Positions 17,955-27,092 of a stretch of 64,000 nt of DNA are shown piece by piece. The notes beneath the pieces were generated by a model. The model was not told the DNA's origin. It saw only the letters and a program-made list of their open reading frames with translations, and ran no database searches. The DNA comes from Metabacillus halosaccharovorans (GTDB lineage Bacteria > Bacillota > Bacilli > Bacillales > Bacillaceae), in contig NZ_KV917372.1 in the NCBI RefSeq assembly GCF_002019635.1, positions 682,001 through 746,000 of the forward strand, read 5' to 3'. The position numbers were made by a program, and so were the translations under genes. Within the stretch, counting starts at the first letter, position 1, and the number at the start of each line of letters is the position of its first letter.

Positions 17955-19177
17955 TTATAGTGGCTCAATAATAAATTTCATTTCCTTTAATGCTTGAAGA
18001 GCAAACTGTTTAGCTTCTTCTTGAGAATGTGCTGTTGCCAGAACATAGGCATATCGGTCACCCATCGATAATGGAGGTGTTAAGATACTCCCTTTTCTAG
18101 GTTTTACATAAACCTCTTTTACACCAACATGTTTTTTTGCACGGTTTTTACCGGTAACCTTTAGAAGAACACCTTTCGTTTCAACTGTTACATATCGAAC
18201 ATAGACATATTCAGTCCTAGTTTTTTCGATAATAGGCTCCTTACCCAAATGCAGTTTTACGATTTCTTTTACGTAATTGATTCCTGTACCGTGATAAATG
18301 ATTTTATTCATTGCTCCACCAGATATGCGCGGGTTTATTTCAATCAACTTCCATTCTTTGTTCACATAACGGAACTCTAAATGACAACTTCCATTTTCAA
18401 GTCCGATCTCTTTTATAATCGTATTTATCGCTATTTCTAAATCAGCATATTGATCCGAGCTTAAATTTGCAGGGAACTGGTAGCCTAAAACAATAAACCT
18501 TTTCTTTCTTAAAACGTCTTGTTCAAGGATGCATACAATTGTTAGTTTTCCTTTGCAAACAATAATTTCGGCCAAATATTGGGGACCGTCAATATATTCT
18601 TCTACTAAAATAGGATCCTTGTCTGACACTTTATTCAATTCTGTTAAACCTTTTTTAAATTCAAGAAGATTTGTAGCAAGAATGACATCTTTCGATCCGT
18701 TAGATTTAGGAGATTTAAGTACTAATGGTAAGTATTTTTCCTTCGATTGGGAAAATTCTCTGATAGATTGTTTTTTATCGTAAAAAAAAAATGTGGTGTG
18801 TAAGATAGAGATTTGAGTTTTTCTCTAAACAAAGCCTTATCCTCCATTATTACGATTGCTTCTTTTGTAATCCGCCCTACTTGTAAAGTTTCAGAAATAT
18901 CAACTGCGATTGAAACAAATGGATCGATTAAACTTAAGCATGCTTTTACATTTTTGCCTGCAGTCATAAGTTTTTGAATTTCTTCTATTAATAAATTCTT
19001 ATCTTCTAGACTCTTTATATATATTAACTGATGAACTTCAGGAAATTCCTTACGTTGGTTAAGAAATTTTAACCGATCTGTATATAATACCGTAAAATAT
19101 CCCATTTCTGATGCAGCCTTTAATGCTTCTCTACTCGTGCCTGACTTGTTACATCCAATGAAAACAATCGTGTCCAT
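17955..19177 (-). pseudogene. L-amino-acid-ligase-like ATP-grasp enzyme split by a homopolymer frameshift
   Basis: Two frames make one protein of about 407 residues. The first (ATG 19177) holds the N-terminal domain (TIVFIGCNKSGTSREA) up to SYTPHFFF; the frame then changes at ten consecutive T bases (18782-18791 on the plus strand as A) and runs into a stop near 18722. One more T restores YDKKQSIREF..., the ATP-grasp loop LVLKSPKSNGSKD, LVEEYIDGPQYLAEI and the metal-binding HLEFRY...IEINPRISGG. The IEINPR/GG ending is that of BacD-like dipeptide ligases and carnosine-synthase relatives. It may be a real mutation, a phase-variable tract or a sequencing error; outside the tract there is no decay. 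Confidence 0.8.
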
Positions 19178-19359
19178 TTTCTCATCTCCAATAAAAGTAC
19201 CTCTTCTTATAAGAACGAATACATTAGGTATAGGTAAACCAATAAGTAGAAGTGAATGGTTGAGCTATTTCACAAAACACCCATCCTGCATCCTTATAAC
19301 CACCTATATTCATCCTTTATGATATGGGTGTTAGTACTAATTTAGAATGGAGCAAGTTT

Positions 19360-20448
19360 ATGTATAGAAGAATGATAGGTATTTTTATTCCTAAGCACCA
19401 TTATGAATCAATGAAAAATGAATATTCCCTTCATCCATCCTATGCCCAATATGAATCTACTGCAGAATTTTATCAACTTTCCGTTTGTTTTCTTTGTTCA
19501 GATTGCAGATTATACTCCAATGATATCCATGCCTTACTAAGAGATACGGAAAGCAATAAGTTCAAGGAAAAGAGTATACCTATACCAAAAGTTGTTTATA
19601 ATCGAGCTCATTTAAATAACAAAAAAGTACGGCAAACACTATTTCATTTTATTCAATCAGGTTCAAAGGTATTTAACTATATATCAATAATGAATAGTAA
19701 ATATTTTGTTCACCAATTATTAGAAAAAGAAGAACATCTTATTCGTTACCTTCCAACTACTTTAAAAGGCAACGGCAAAAACTTAGAAAAAGCTTTACAG
19801 CATATGGAGAATTTTTTTGTAAAACCTTGTTACAGCAGTATCGGGAAAGGAATCATGAATATACAAAAAGAAGTGGACGGTGATTGGTATCTTTATAAAA
19901 AGCATACGACAAAAAAAAGCTGGGAAAAAAGTTTATTTAATTCGGTCGAGATAAATAGGGTAAAAAGACTGTTTAAACAACATCCTTTTATTATCCAAGA
20001 AAGAATACCTTTAGCGACTTTTCAAAACAGACCATTTGATTTAAGAGTTGTCGTTCAAAAAGATGGTATAGGTAAATGGGTCATCAGCGGAATTGTTGCA
20101 AAATTAGCACCAGAAGGTCATGTCATTACAAATGTGGCAAGAGGAGGAGAAATTGGATTACTTCAGGACTACTTTACACACAGAGAAATCTCTATTCAAG
20201 ATATCCAAAAAAATATCAACACACTTGGTGTTGATATAGCAAAAGCACTTGAAAAGAATTGGCCTCACATAGCAGATTTAGGATTAGACGTTGGTATTAC
20301 TGAAAATGGTACTCCATATTTCATTGAATGCAACTTAAGAGGTCAATATGGTGCATTTAGAAAAAAAAGGGATTACTTGCCATTTTGGGAGAAAATACAT
20401 GATACACCAATTGAATATGCGAATTATTTGATGAATCAGATTGATTGA
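19360..20448 (+). CDS. YheC/YheD family ATP-grasp protein (paralogue 8)
   Basis: 362 residues. N-terminal MIGIFIPKHHYESM, KPCYSSIGKGIMN as nucleotide loop, IIQERIPLATFQNRPFDLRV and HIADLGLDVGITENG...FIECNLRGQYG. The ATG at 19360 has TGGAG seven bases upstream; the in-frame ATG at 19324 has none and would add residues unlike the family. It ends six bases before the convergent PAP2 gene. Same subtype as paralogues 1 and 5. Confidence 0.87.
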   Translation: MYRRMIGIFIPKHHYESMKNEYSLHPSYAQYESTAEFYQLSVCFLCSDCRLYSNDIHALLRDTESNKFKEKSIPIPKVVYNRAHLNNKKVRQTLFHFIQSGSKVFNYISIMNSKYFVHQLLEKEEHLIRYLPTTLKGNGKNLEKALQHMENFFVKPCYSSIGKGIMNIQKEVDGDWYLYKKHTTKKSWEKSLFNSVEINRVKRLFKQHPFIIQERIPLATFQNRPFDLRVVVQKDGIGKWVISGIVAKLAPEGHVITNVARGGEIGLLQDYFTHREISIQDIQKNINTLGVDIAKALEKNWPHIADLGLDVGITENGTPYFIECNLRGQYGAFRKKRDYLPFWEKIHDTPIEYANYLMNQID

Positions 20449-20454
20449 ACAAAA

Positions 20455-20958
20455 TTATCTGCGTATTATTATATTTAATTTATTTACAAATAGGCTAGCC
20501 ATACTTCCAAGTATTGAACTTCTTATAATATCATATGGATAATGTACTCCTGCCCATACACGAGATAAACCGATGAAGAAAGAGGAAGTAAATAAAAATT
20601 TGCCCAAAGATTTGTTATACAAATAGGCTGTTGTTGATACAGCAAATGCCAAGAGTGTATGTTTGCTTAAATAAGAAGAGTCTTGCAAAGATGATAACAA
20701 GACATTCGCATTGCGAGTAAGATAAGGTCTGGGACGGTACTTAATTTGATTCAAGAGCTTTTTGAGACCTAATGTCATGATTACTGATGCGATAGATTCA
20801 ATTGCAATCTTTTTATTTGAGTGTTTCGTACCGAATTGTAAGACGAGAACAAAAATAAACAAGTAGCGTAATTCATTTGATGCAAATACCATGAGTCGAT
20901 CTAAGAAAAGATTTCTGCCTGCAAATCCATTGATGATGGAAAATAATTTTTGATCCAT
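20455..20958 (-). CDS. PAP2-family membrane phosphatase
   Basis: 167 residues with about four to five hydrophobic segments. The three phosphatase motifs are present: KYRPRPY (K-x6-RP), LSKHTL (where most members have PSGH) and SRVWAGVHYPYD (SR-x5-H-x3-D). Such proteins dephosphorylate lipid pyrophosphates, for example undecaprenyl-PP, or phosphatidate at the membrane. AAGGAG precedes the ATG. The substrate cannot be settled from sequence. Confidence 0.85.
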   Translation of the reverse strand: MDQKLFSIINGFAGRNLFLDRLMVFASNELRYLFIFVLVLQFGTKHSNKKIAIESIASVIMTLGLKKLLNQIKYRPRPYLTRNANVLLSSLQDSSYLSKHTLLAFAVSTTAYLYNKSLGKFLFTSSFFIGLSRVWAGVHYPYDIIRSSILGSMASLFVNKLNIIIRR

Positions 20959-21064
20959 TTATTCTTCTCCTTATGTAAAACATTCCCCAGATATTATTCT
21001 CAAATAAAACATAGGTATGCAAAAGAAAATTCATTTCGAAATGATAAATAGCTTAGCCAACGAG

Positions 21065-21071
21065 CATAATA
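21065..21071 (+). promoter_or_regulatory. Candidate forespore (sigma-G/F-like) -10
   Basis: CATAATA fits the forespore -10 pattern CATnnTA; a partial -35 (TGATAA) lies 17 bases upstream. It would drive the 41-residue protein that follows. Confidence 0.3.
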
Positions 21072-21102
21072 GGTATTGAAAAACAAAAGAGGAGGACATA
21101 AA

Positions 21103-21228
21103 ATGACAAACCGTAATGATAATCGTGAACGAAAAAACAAATATCCAAATAACAAGAAACAAGATGCTGAATTTTCGAAGGATCTTTCAATTAGAAGTGA
21201 GATCACAAAGAAGGATTTAAATAAATAA
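21103..21228 (+). CDS. Small hydrophilic protein, 41 residues, YfhD-like
   Basis: MTNRNDNRERKNKYP...AEFSKDLSI...: very polar, rich in Lys, Asn, Asp and Arg, with an EFSKDL motif like that of the small YfhD-type spore proteins. GAGGAGGA precedes the ATG, and a strong terminator follows eight bases after the stop. A longer frame on the opposite strand over the same bases is a shadow. A sporulation role is inferred. Confidence 0.65.
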   Translation: MTNRNDNRERKNKYPNNKKQDAEFSKDLSIRSEITKKDLNK

Positions 21229-21236
21229 CTAAAAAT

Positions 21237-21260
21237 AACGGGTATCATTTGGTACCCGTT
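21237..21260. terminator. Bidirectional terminator
   Basis: AACGGGTATC pairs with GGTACCCGTT (one G-T pair) between the small protein and the convergent helicase gene. Confidence 0.85.
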
Positions 21261-21265
21261 ACTTA

Positions 21266-22567
21266 TTATCTCCTTTTTGATCGGCGATTTCTTGACACTG
21301 GTCTTTGATGATTTTGTTGATTTTCCTCTTTTCTATTACCATTGTCAGATCTGTTTTCTCTTTTCACTCTACCTCCACGCTCATTTGGCCGCTTTGCCTT
21401 TTTTACCTGCTCTTTTCTCTCTTGTTCATAATCCTCCCGATCAGGAACACTAATTCCTTTTATCACTTGTTTTTCCAAGTTTAGATGAATTCCTTTTTCA
21501 ATCATTCGTAAAAAGTCCATATCCTTCGGAGCAACTAATGTATAGGCAACACCTGTTCCGCCTGCACGACCAGTCCGGCCGATTCTGTGAACATAGCTCT
21601 CAACATCATGAGGAATATCATAATTATAAACATGTGTAACACCTTCTACATCAAGTCCTCTTGCGGCTACATCTGTTGCTACTAAAAATTGAATTTTGGC
21701 TTCACGAAATCGCTTCATAGCTTTTTCTCGTTTTGCTTGCGTTAAATCACCATGAAGTTCATCTGAATCATAGCCATTAGCAAGTAATGCCTCTTGCAGT
21801 TTTTTGGCACGAATTTTTGTCCGACAAAAGATAATCCCTAAGAAAGGACGATGCTCTTGTAATAAATGCAGCAAAGTAGCTTGTTTTCTCCGGTCTGTTG
21901 TTTCAACAGCTATTTGCTTTATTTCATCAACTGTTATTCTCTTTGCCTGTACTTGTATGTTTAAAGGTTCTATCATATATTTTTTTGCAAGAGATTTGAT
22001 TTCGTTTGGCATTGTTGCAGAGAATAACATCGTTTGTCTTGTTGAGAGTGTTTCATAAATAATGTCCTCGACTTCAGGAAGAAAACCCATATGTAACATT
22101 TGATCTGCTTCATCTAATACAAGCATTTGGACAGTCGATAAATCAATCGTTGCGCGGCGAATATGATCTAATAACCGACCTGGTGTTGCTACAACAATGT
22201 GTTGAGCTCCTTTTAATTTCTTCAACTGATGTTCAACATCCTGACCACCATAAACAGCCAAAACGTTGAGTCCTTCCACATTTTCAATCATCCGTTTTAT
22301 TTCTTTAGAAATTTGCTGAGCTAATTCCCTTGTTGGAGTTAAAATAAGGGCTTGTACTTCGTCATTTTGTATATTAATTTTTTCAATAATTGGAAGGACA
22401 AAAGCAAGGGTCTTTCCTGTCCCGGTTTGGGCCTGTGCGATAACATCTTTACCTTCTATAACCTTCGGAATGGTTTGTTCCTGGATTGGTGTCGGTTGTG
22501 TAAGTCCTAATGATTTTAATGTATAATTAATTTCTTTTCGTATTCCTAATTGTAAGAAATCAGCCAA
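21266..22567 (-). CDS. DEAD-box ATP-dependent RNA helicase
   Basis: 433 residues. The Q motif ([13 protein letters not shown]), Walker A (AQTGTGKT), PTRELAQQ, the DEAD box in [13 protein letters not shown] (LFSATMPNE), and the C-terminal motifs ARGLDVEGV and [10 protein letters not shown] are all intact. The tail after residue 370 is basic and Arg/Lys/Asn-rich, as in Csh-type helicases that act on ribosomes or mRNA decay. The start is TTG: an in-frame stop lies two codons upstream and no Met occurs for about 90 residues. Similar in size to CshE/YfmL-class proteins, but the exact orthologue is uncertain. Confidence 0.92.
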   Translation of the reverse strand: MADFLQLGIRKEINYTLKSLGLTQPTPIQEQTIPKVIEGKDVIAQAQTGTGKTLAFVLPIIEKINIQNDEVQALILTPTRELAQQISKEIKRMIENVEGLNVLAVYGGQDVEHQLKKLKGAQHIVVATPGRLLDHIRRATIDLSTVQMLVLDEADQMLHMGFLPEVEDIIYETLSTRQTMLFSATMPNEIKSLAKKYMIEPLNIQVQAKRITVDEIKQIAVETTDRRKQATLLHLLQEHRPFLGIIFCRTKIRAKKLQEALLANGYDSDELHGDLTQAKREKAMKRFREAKIQFLVATDVAARGLDVEGVTHVYNYDIPHDVESYVHRIGRTGRAGGTGVAYTLVAPKDMDFLRMIEKGIHLNLEKQVIKGISVPDREDYEQERKEQVKKAKRPNERGGRVKRENRSDNGNRKEENQQNHQRPVSRNRRSKRR

Positions 22568-22681
22568 GGTTTATCACATCTTCTTTCTATTCATACTAAT
22601 TGTTAGTTTTTCCAAACAACAGCTAAATAACTATACCATATTAACAACCTGATTTCATAAAATCTTATGGAAATAGAAAAG

Positions 22682-22704
22682 AGGCAGACCTTTTCAGACT
22701 GCCT
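22682..22704 (-). terminator. Terminator of the acyl-CoA ligase gene
   Basis: AGGCAG pairs with CTGCCT, with a T-rich continuation on the minus strand, just downstream of the ligase stop. Confidence 0.7.
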
Positions 22705-22722
22705 AACATTACTCTTGTATAA

Positions 22723-24285
22723 CTAAAACTGAAACTTATCTTGAGACATTGTTTCTCTTAATAAATATTTTTGAATTTTTCCGCTTGCATTTCGAGGGAG
22801 CTCGTTAACAAAAACATATCTTCTTGGTCTTTTAAATGGCGCAAGCTTATCTGAATTCTTTAAGAATTGATCAAGCTGCTCCCCTGTAATCTGCTGATCT
22901 TTTTTTACTATAACAGCAATTACTCTTTCTCCCCAAAACTCATCAGGTTCACCTAAAACGGCCACATCTAAAATTCCTTCATGCTCGTATAAAGCATCTT
23001 CTACTTCCCTTGGATATACATTTTCACCACCGCTAATGACCATGTCGTCTACTCGATCTGCCACAAACAAATAGCCGTCCTCGTCGAAGTAGCCTAAATC
23101 ACCTGAATGATACCATCCTTTGTACATCGCTTCCTCGGTAGCTTCTTCTCTATTATAATACCCAATCATCATACAAGGACCCTTTACAATAATTTCTCCA
23201 ATTTCTCCAGAGGGAAGGATGTCATCTGGATCTGATGGTCCTTCCTCATTTGGTTTGACTACCCTTATCTCATGATTAAAACAAGCTCTTCCAGCAGATC
23301 CTGCTTTAGATAATTGCTCATCTGTTTCTAAAAATGCAATAGCAGGTCCCATTTCTGTCATCCCGTATGCTTGAACAAGTTCGATTCCTAATTTTTCTTT
23401 ACAAGCTTTGACTAATACCGGAGCCATTGGAGCTGCACCATACAAGCCAACTTGTAGTGTAGACAATTCATATTTCTCCAATTCTTCCTGAAGAAGCATA
23501 TTCCACATTGTAGGAGCAGCAAAGAGCATCGTGATTTTTTCATTCTCAATTGTTTCTAATGCCTGTTCAGCATCGAAATGATGCAGGATGACATTTTTAG
23601 CACCTGAATGTACCCGTGGTAAAAAGCTGCAATGCAGCTCTGCGCAATGGAACATCGGCGCTGTTACTAATCCGATATCCTTTGAAGTAATTTGCAGCGC
23701 ATTGATACAAATTAAACTTTGTTCAATCATATCCCGGTGGCGGTGCATAACCCCCTTTGGTCTTCCGGTTGTACCACTAGTGTACATAATAGCATACGTA
23801 TCATTTTCACTAATTTCACAATTTGGATTTGTTGTAGGAGAATACTTGATGATGTCTTGATAAGAAGAAGCATAAGGTGATGTTGTCTCATCGATGCTCC
23901 AAAACAGTATCGTTGGAAATCGATCGTGTATTTTCGTGATTTGTTCTTCTAATTCTTTCTCGTAGATCACGATTTTTGGAGCAGCATCCATTAATATATA
24001 CGAAATTTCATCAGGCTTTAAACGAAAGTTAATCGGATTAATAATCGCTCCTATTTTTGCTGCTGCAAAGTACGCTGTTCCCAATTCAAAACAGTTAAAT
24101 AACAATGTAGACACCCTGTCCCCGTTTCTGACACCGGAAGCTAACATGGCATGTGCAAGTTGATTGACTTCAATATTCCATTCTTCAAATGTACTACGTA
24201 CTCCTCTCGTTTTGTCTACTATAGCTTCTTTATTCTTATATTTACTTACCGTTTGTTCAAATAACTCACCGATTGTAACATACAT
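22723..24285 (-). CDS. AMP-dependent acyl-CoA synthetase (long-chain fatty acid type)
   Basis: 520 residues, full length. ANL motifs in order: YTSGTTGRPKGVMH (AMP loop, about residue 170), YGMTEMGPA (near 310), GWYHSGDLGYFDEDGY (near 395) and the C-terminal lysine motif PRNASGKIQKYLLR. It activates a carboxylic acid to acyl-AMP and then acyl-CoA in the cytoplasm. ATG follows GAGGTTGAGAG. A near-perfect cre site 24 bases upstream (24309-24322) points to carbon catabolite repression, as for fatty-acid degradation genes in bacilli. It stands alone, flanked by terminators. Confidence 0.9.
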   Translation of the reverse strand: MYVTIGELFEQTVSKYKNKEAIVDKTRGVRSTFEEWNIEVNQLAHAMLASGVRNGDRVSTLLFNCFELGTAYFAAAKIGAIINPINFRLKPDEISYILMDAAPKIVIYEKELEEQITKIHDRFPTILFWSIDETTSPYASSYQDIIKYSPTTNPNCEISENDTYAIMYTSGTTGRPKGVMHRHRDMIEQSLICINALQITSKDIGLVTAPMFHCAELHCSFLPRVHSGAKNVILHHFDAEQALETIENEKITMLFAAPTMWNMLLQEELEKYELSTLQVGLYGAAPMAPVLVKACKEKLGIELVQAYGMTEMGPAIAFLETDEQLSKAGSAGRACFNHEIRVVKPNEEGPSDPDDILPSGEIGEIIVKGPCMMIGYYNREEATEEAMYKGWYHSGDLGYFDEDGYLFVADRVDDMVISGGENVYPREVEDALYEHEGILDVAVLGEPDEFWGERVIAVIVKKDQQITGEQLDQFLKNSDKLAPFKRPRRYVFVNELPRNASGKIQKYLLRETMSQDKFQF

Positions 24286-24308
24286 TTTCTCTCAACCTCC
24301 ACATGAAG

Positions 24309-24322
24309 AGTAAGCGTTTACA
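24309..24322 (-). promoter_or_regulatory. cre site (CcpA) upstream of the acyl-CoA ligase
   Basis: On the minus strand TGTAAACGCTTACT matches TGWAARCGYTWWCA at 13 of 14 positions, 24 bases before the start codon, where CcpA would block transcription. Confidence 0.65.
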
Positions 24323-24397
24323 CAAGTCTTATATATGTATTTCAAGAAAAAGAAAAAAATTCCTCTGTTTGACAAGAACATTTTTCTACGTACACAA

Positions 24398-24423
24398 AGA
24401 GTCTGCCTTTTATGACAGACTCT
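24398..24423 (-). terminator. Terminator of the SGNH esterase gene
   Basis: AGAGTCTG (24398-24405) pairs with CAGACTCT (24416-24423) directly after the esterase gene. Confidence 0.75.
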
Positions 24424-24431
24424 GAATGACT

Positions 24432-25223
24432 TTAATCTTGTTTTACATATTCTTTAAGAGGTGAATTGATTTCTACTAATCCTTCAACAACCAGTGAGGC
24501 GATCGTATATGCACCTTGTTCTTGTAAATGTGTATTATCTTTTTTTCCTTCTGGAAAATGTTTATATTCAAATGGTTCCAACCACAAAAATATTTTTTTA
24601 GTATTTTCCGGTCCAATTTTATTAAATAGCTGCTTGCTTTTAGTTGTTAAATCTATTAGTTCCACATTTTCTTCAACAGCTAATTCCTTCATTGCACTAG
24701 GATAATTTCCATGTGAATCTATAATGTTCCCCTGCTTTGAAAAATTTCTTCTTTCAACTGGAGTAACGAGTATAGGAATTGCTCCTTTTTCCCTTGCTTC
24801 GTCAATGTATTTTTTTAAATACATCTTATATGTTGTAAATGGATCTGTGTACCGCTTGACATCTGCCTTTTTTGCATCATTATGACCAAATTGTATGAAT
24901 AAATAATCGCCTTTCCTTATCTCTCTTTTCACCTTTTGAAATCTTCCCTCATCATAAAAGCTTTTTGAGCTTCTTCCTGGGATGGAAGCATTGTGAACAA
25001 CAACCCGTTCATGAAAAAAATCGTTTAATTTTTGTCCCCAGCCCATTCTAGGTGCTAACTTTGGTTTATAAGTGGAAACTGTCGAATCTCCAATAAGATA
25101 AATATGAATTGAATCTTTGTCTCTTTTTTTCATTATAGCAACCGAATCATCTGAAAATAGGAACAGAAAGATCATTAAACAACTAAATATAATAACAGTA
25201 AAACACCAAAACTTCCGTTTCAA
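24432..25223 (-). CDS. SGNH-hydrolase, rhamnogalacturonan-acetylesterase-like
   Basis: 263 residues. A hydrophobic N-terminus (residues 8-25) looks like a signal peptide or anchor, so it acts outside the membrane. Block I LIGDSTVSTY (Ser nucleophile), block II NASIPGRSSKSF, block III QFGHNDAK and block V DNTHLQEQGA (Asp/His) are complete. This set resembles B. subtilis RhgT/YesY-type deacetylases of pectin side chains. Start is TTG with AAAGGAGG upstream. No other pectin gene is near; the natural substrate may differ. Confidence 0.82.
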   Translation of the reverse strand: MKRKFWCFTVIIFSCLMIFLFLFSDDSVAIMKKRDKDSIHIYLIGDSTVSTYKPKLAPRMGWGQKLNDFFHERVVVHNASIPGRSSKSFYDEGRFQKVKREIRKGDYLFIQFGHNDAKKADVKRYTDPFTTYKMYLKKYIDEAREKGAIPILVTPVERRNFSKQGNIIDSHGNYPSAMKELAVEENVELIDLTTKSKQLFNKIGPENTKKIFLWLEPFEYKHFPEGKKDNTHLQEQGAYTIASLVVEGLVEINSPLKEYVKQD

Positions 25224-25323
25224 TCAGGATTTCCCCTCCTTTAACCTTATTTTTCTCAAATACACTATAAAAAATGTACCTTGAATAGGGCTTTAAAGTA
25301 AAGAAAAAATAGACTAAAGAGAG

Positions 25324-25371
25324 TTGACATGAGGATAAAATTTATATATCATATATTTGTAAACGCTTTCA
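25324..25371 (+). promoter_or_regulatory. Sigma-A promoter with a perfect cre site at the transcription start
   Basis: TTGACA (25324-25329), 17 bases, TATCAT (25347-25352). TGTAAACGCTTTCA (25358-25371) fits the cre consensus at all 14 positions and covers the expected start of transcription, a geometry that gives direct CcpA repression. Confidence 0.7.
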
Positions 25372-25388
25372 AATATGAGGTGATTTTA

Positions 25389-25550
25389 ATGTGTGAAATT
25401 GCAAAAGAAAAATCCAAATCTGAAATTATTACAGCCTTAATCGACCATAATGTATTTAAAATGCCTGATGGAAGACAATTTTATGAAGCTTCCGAAAATG
25501 AGCTTAAATCGATTCTTTATACACATTCTGATATAAAGCATATATGTTAA
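25389..25550 (+). CDS. FbpA-like small protein (Fur_reg_FbpA family)
   Basis: 53 residues from the ATG at 25389 (GAGGTGAT seven bases upstream; longer in-frame starts would overlap the promoter). The core IITALIDHNVFKMPDGRQFYEASENELKS resembles the short FbpA family (LIxxGxFKxxxRQLYExSxxELE). B. subtilis FbpA is a Fur-controlled helper of the iron-sparing response. Here no Fur box is evident and a cre site overlaps the promoter, so the control seems to be by carbon source. Confidence 0.65.
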   Translation: MCEIAKEKSKSEIITALIDHNVFKMPDGRQFYEASENELKSILYTHSDIKHIC

Positions 25551-25654
25551 CTTATATATTTAATCAAGGCCATAATTAAGGCTATTATTTTTTTGGGTAT
25601 AGCACCTCCTTTTCATACAAACGATAAAGAATAACATGACAAGGAGGTCCATCA

Positions 25655-25786
25655 ATGAAAAAAGAACACTGTGAGGAAGAGATGGATTATCTCAATCATT
25701 ATCTCAATGAACAAATTACTCGGATATGTGTTATCGAGGAAGATGAAAGAATGAGAGAAGAATTAGTAAAAAAAGATAATGAGTAA
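25655..25786 (+). CDS. Small acidic protein, 43 residues, unknown
   Basis: MKKEHCEEEMDYLNHYLNEQ...: Glu-rich and helical, without a membrane segment. AAGGAGGT stands five bases before the ATG, and an intrinsic terminator starts at the stop. No family recognised. It follows the FbpA-like gene by about 100 bases and may share its transcript. Confidence 0.55.
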   Translation: MKKEHCEEEMDYLNHYLNEQITRICVIEEDERMREELVKKDNE

Positions 25787-25805
25787 GCACCCATTATCTT
25801 TTTTT
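25775..25805 (+). terminator. Intrinsic terminator
   Basis: GATAATG (25775-25781) pairs with CATTATC (25792-25798) and is followed by seven T. Confidence 0.8.
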
Positions 25806-25837
25806 GCTTTTTTATGTCCCAATGTAGTTGTTTTGAT

Positions 25838-27004
25838 TCACTCATACACTTTTGCAACAAAAATAGATTGTTGTTCATTCTCTTTTGCCAATTCTTTTGA
25901 GATGGTACTTGTTAAACTATAATTGCCTTTAGCATCATGCCCTAATTCCCATATCATCATACCGCCAAATCCATGATCAAGAGCTAGATCTGTTTTCTTA
26001 TTAATTGTTTGTATTCCATTATAATGATAAGTTGTTCCATGCATCTTTACAGTATCACGTTGAGCGTTTTCCGGATTTTCTTTTACAATGGCTCCATATG
26101 ACATTTGGTTTATTGAGACATCTTCCGGTTGTGCATAAAAAGGAACACCTAAGATCAGTTTTTCTTTTGATAATTTGTGTTTATCAAATAATGTTGACCA
26201 GTAGACTACAATATCTTCAGCAAATGGATAGGGAGATAAATTTGCGGCATTATATTCTCCGTCCCATTGTCCGTCATATGCCATAATATTTACATAATCA
26301 ACATAGTTGAACATCTCCGGTTTAAACACTACTGATTGAATTTCTGTGCCTGTTACACTATGAATCTTTGAATATACGGCGATCGATAATTCTTTATCAA
26401 GCTTAGACAACTTTTCATCTAGTGCTTGAATGAATATATTCAAGTTTTCTGCATCCTCATTCGATCTCGGATGTTCAAAATCAATGTCTATTCCATCAAG
26501 GTTTTCTGTCTTTGTTAGTGAAATAAGTTCATCTACTAATTTTGTTCGTGAAGTGCTGTTTGAAATTGCTGCCCGAAAATAATCATACGACTCTCCACCT
26601 TCAATGTGATACCAGCCACCGACTGCTAATAAAACTTTTGTTTTTTGTTCATGTGCTTTTTTTACCATCGCCTTTAAGTTCGTTTTAGCTGTTTCTCCGT
26701 TCAATAAGACTCGTCCATCCTTTGCAGGGTGTGCGAATGAAAAAATCACATGTGTAAGATCTGCATAGTCAATTGAGGACGGATCTCTAAAGTCCTGCAC
26801 ATAACCAATTAATACTTTTTTCTTTTCTTCTTGAATTTGGGGTGTTTCCTTTAAAGTAGGGTTTTTTTCTGACTTTGGTGCCTTTGTTAAGACCTTAGAA
26901 ACATTCGATTTCTTTTCACTATTATTTTGATATAGGATACCGGAGAAGAAGCCTCCTGTAAATATGATCAAGATCATTAGAATTTTGATGATGTTTTTCC
27001 TCAC
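25838..27004 (-). CDS. Glycoside hydrolase family 18 protein, membrane-anchored or secreted
   Basis: 388 residues from the GTG at 27004, eight bases after AAGGAG (the frame is open three codons further, on top of that site). One N-terminal hydrophobic segment, then a Lys/Ser/Glu linker to about residue 65. The GH18 barrel shows LLAVGGWY, the catalytic LDGIDIDFEHPR (DxxDxDxE), VNIMAYDGQWD and GGMMIWELGHD. Such enzymes hydrolyse chitin or N-acetylglucosamine-containing wall polymers; no LysM repeats are present, unlike the cortex enzymes YaaH/YdhD. Confidence 0.9.
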   Translation of the reverse strand: MRKNIIKILMILIIFTGGFFSGILYQNNSEKKSNVSKVLTKAPKSEKNPTLKETPQIQEEKKKVLIGYVQDFRDPSSIDYADLTHVIFSFAHPAKDGRVLLNGETAKTNLKAMVKKAHEQKTKVLLAVGGWYHIEGGESYDYFRAAISNSTSRTKLVDELISLTKTENLDGIDIDFEHPRSNEDAENLNIFIQALDEKLSKLDKELSIAVYSKIHSVTGTEIQSVVFKPEMFNYVDYVNIMAYDGQWDGEYNAANLSPYPFAEDIVVYWSTLFDKHKLSKEKLILGVPFYAQPEDVSINQMSYGAIVKENPENAQRDTVKMHGTTYHYNGIQTINKKTDLALDHGFGGMMIWELGHDAKGNYSLTSTISKELAKENEQQSIFVAKVYE

Positions 27005-27092
27005 ATATTTCACTCCTTAGAAAAACAAAGTTATCCTAAAGATCGTAACAAAAAAACACTCATCCTTTCGATGGTAATATTAGTTAAAATCC

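Noticed and set aside
21000-21248. 82-codon minus-strand frame
   Set aside because: No ribosome site and an unlikely composition; the plus-strand 41-codon gene over the same bases has a strong ribosome site and a terminator.
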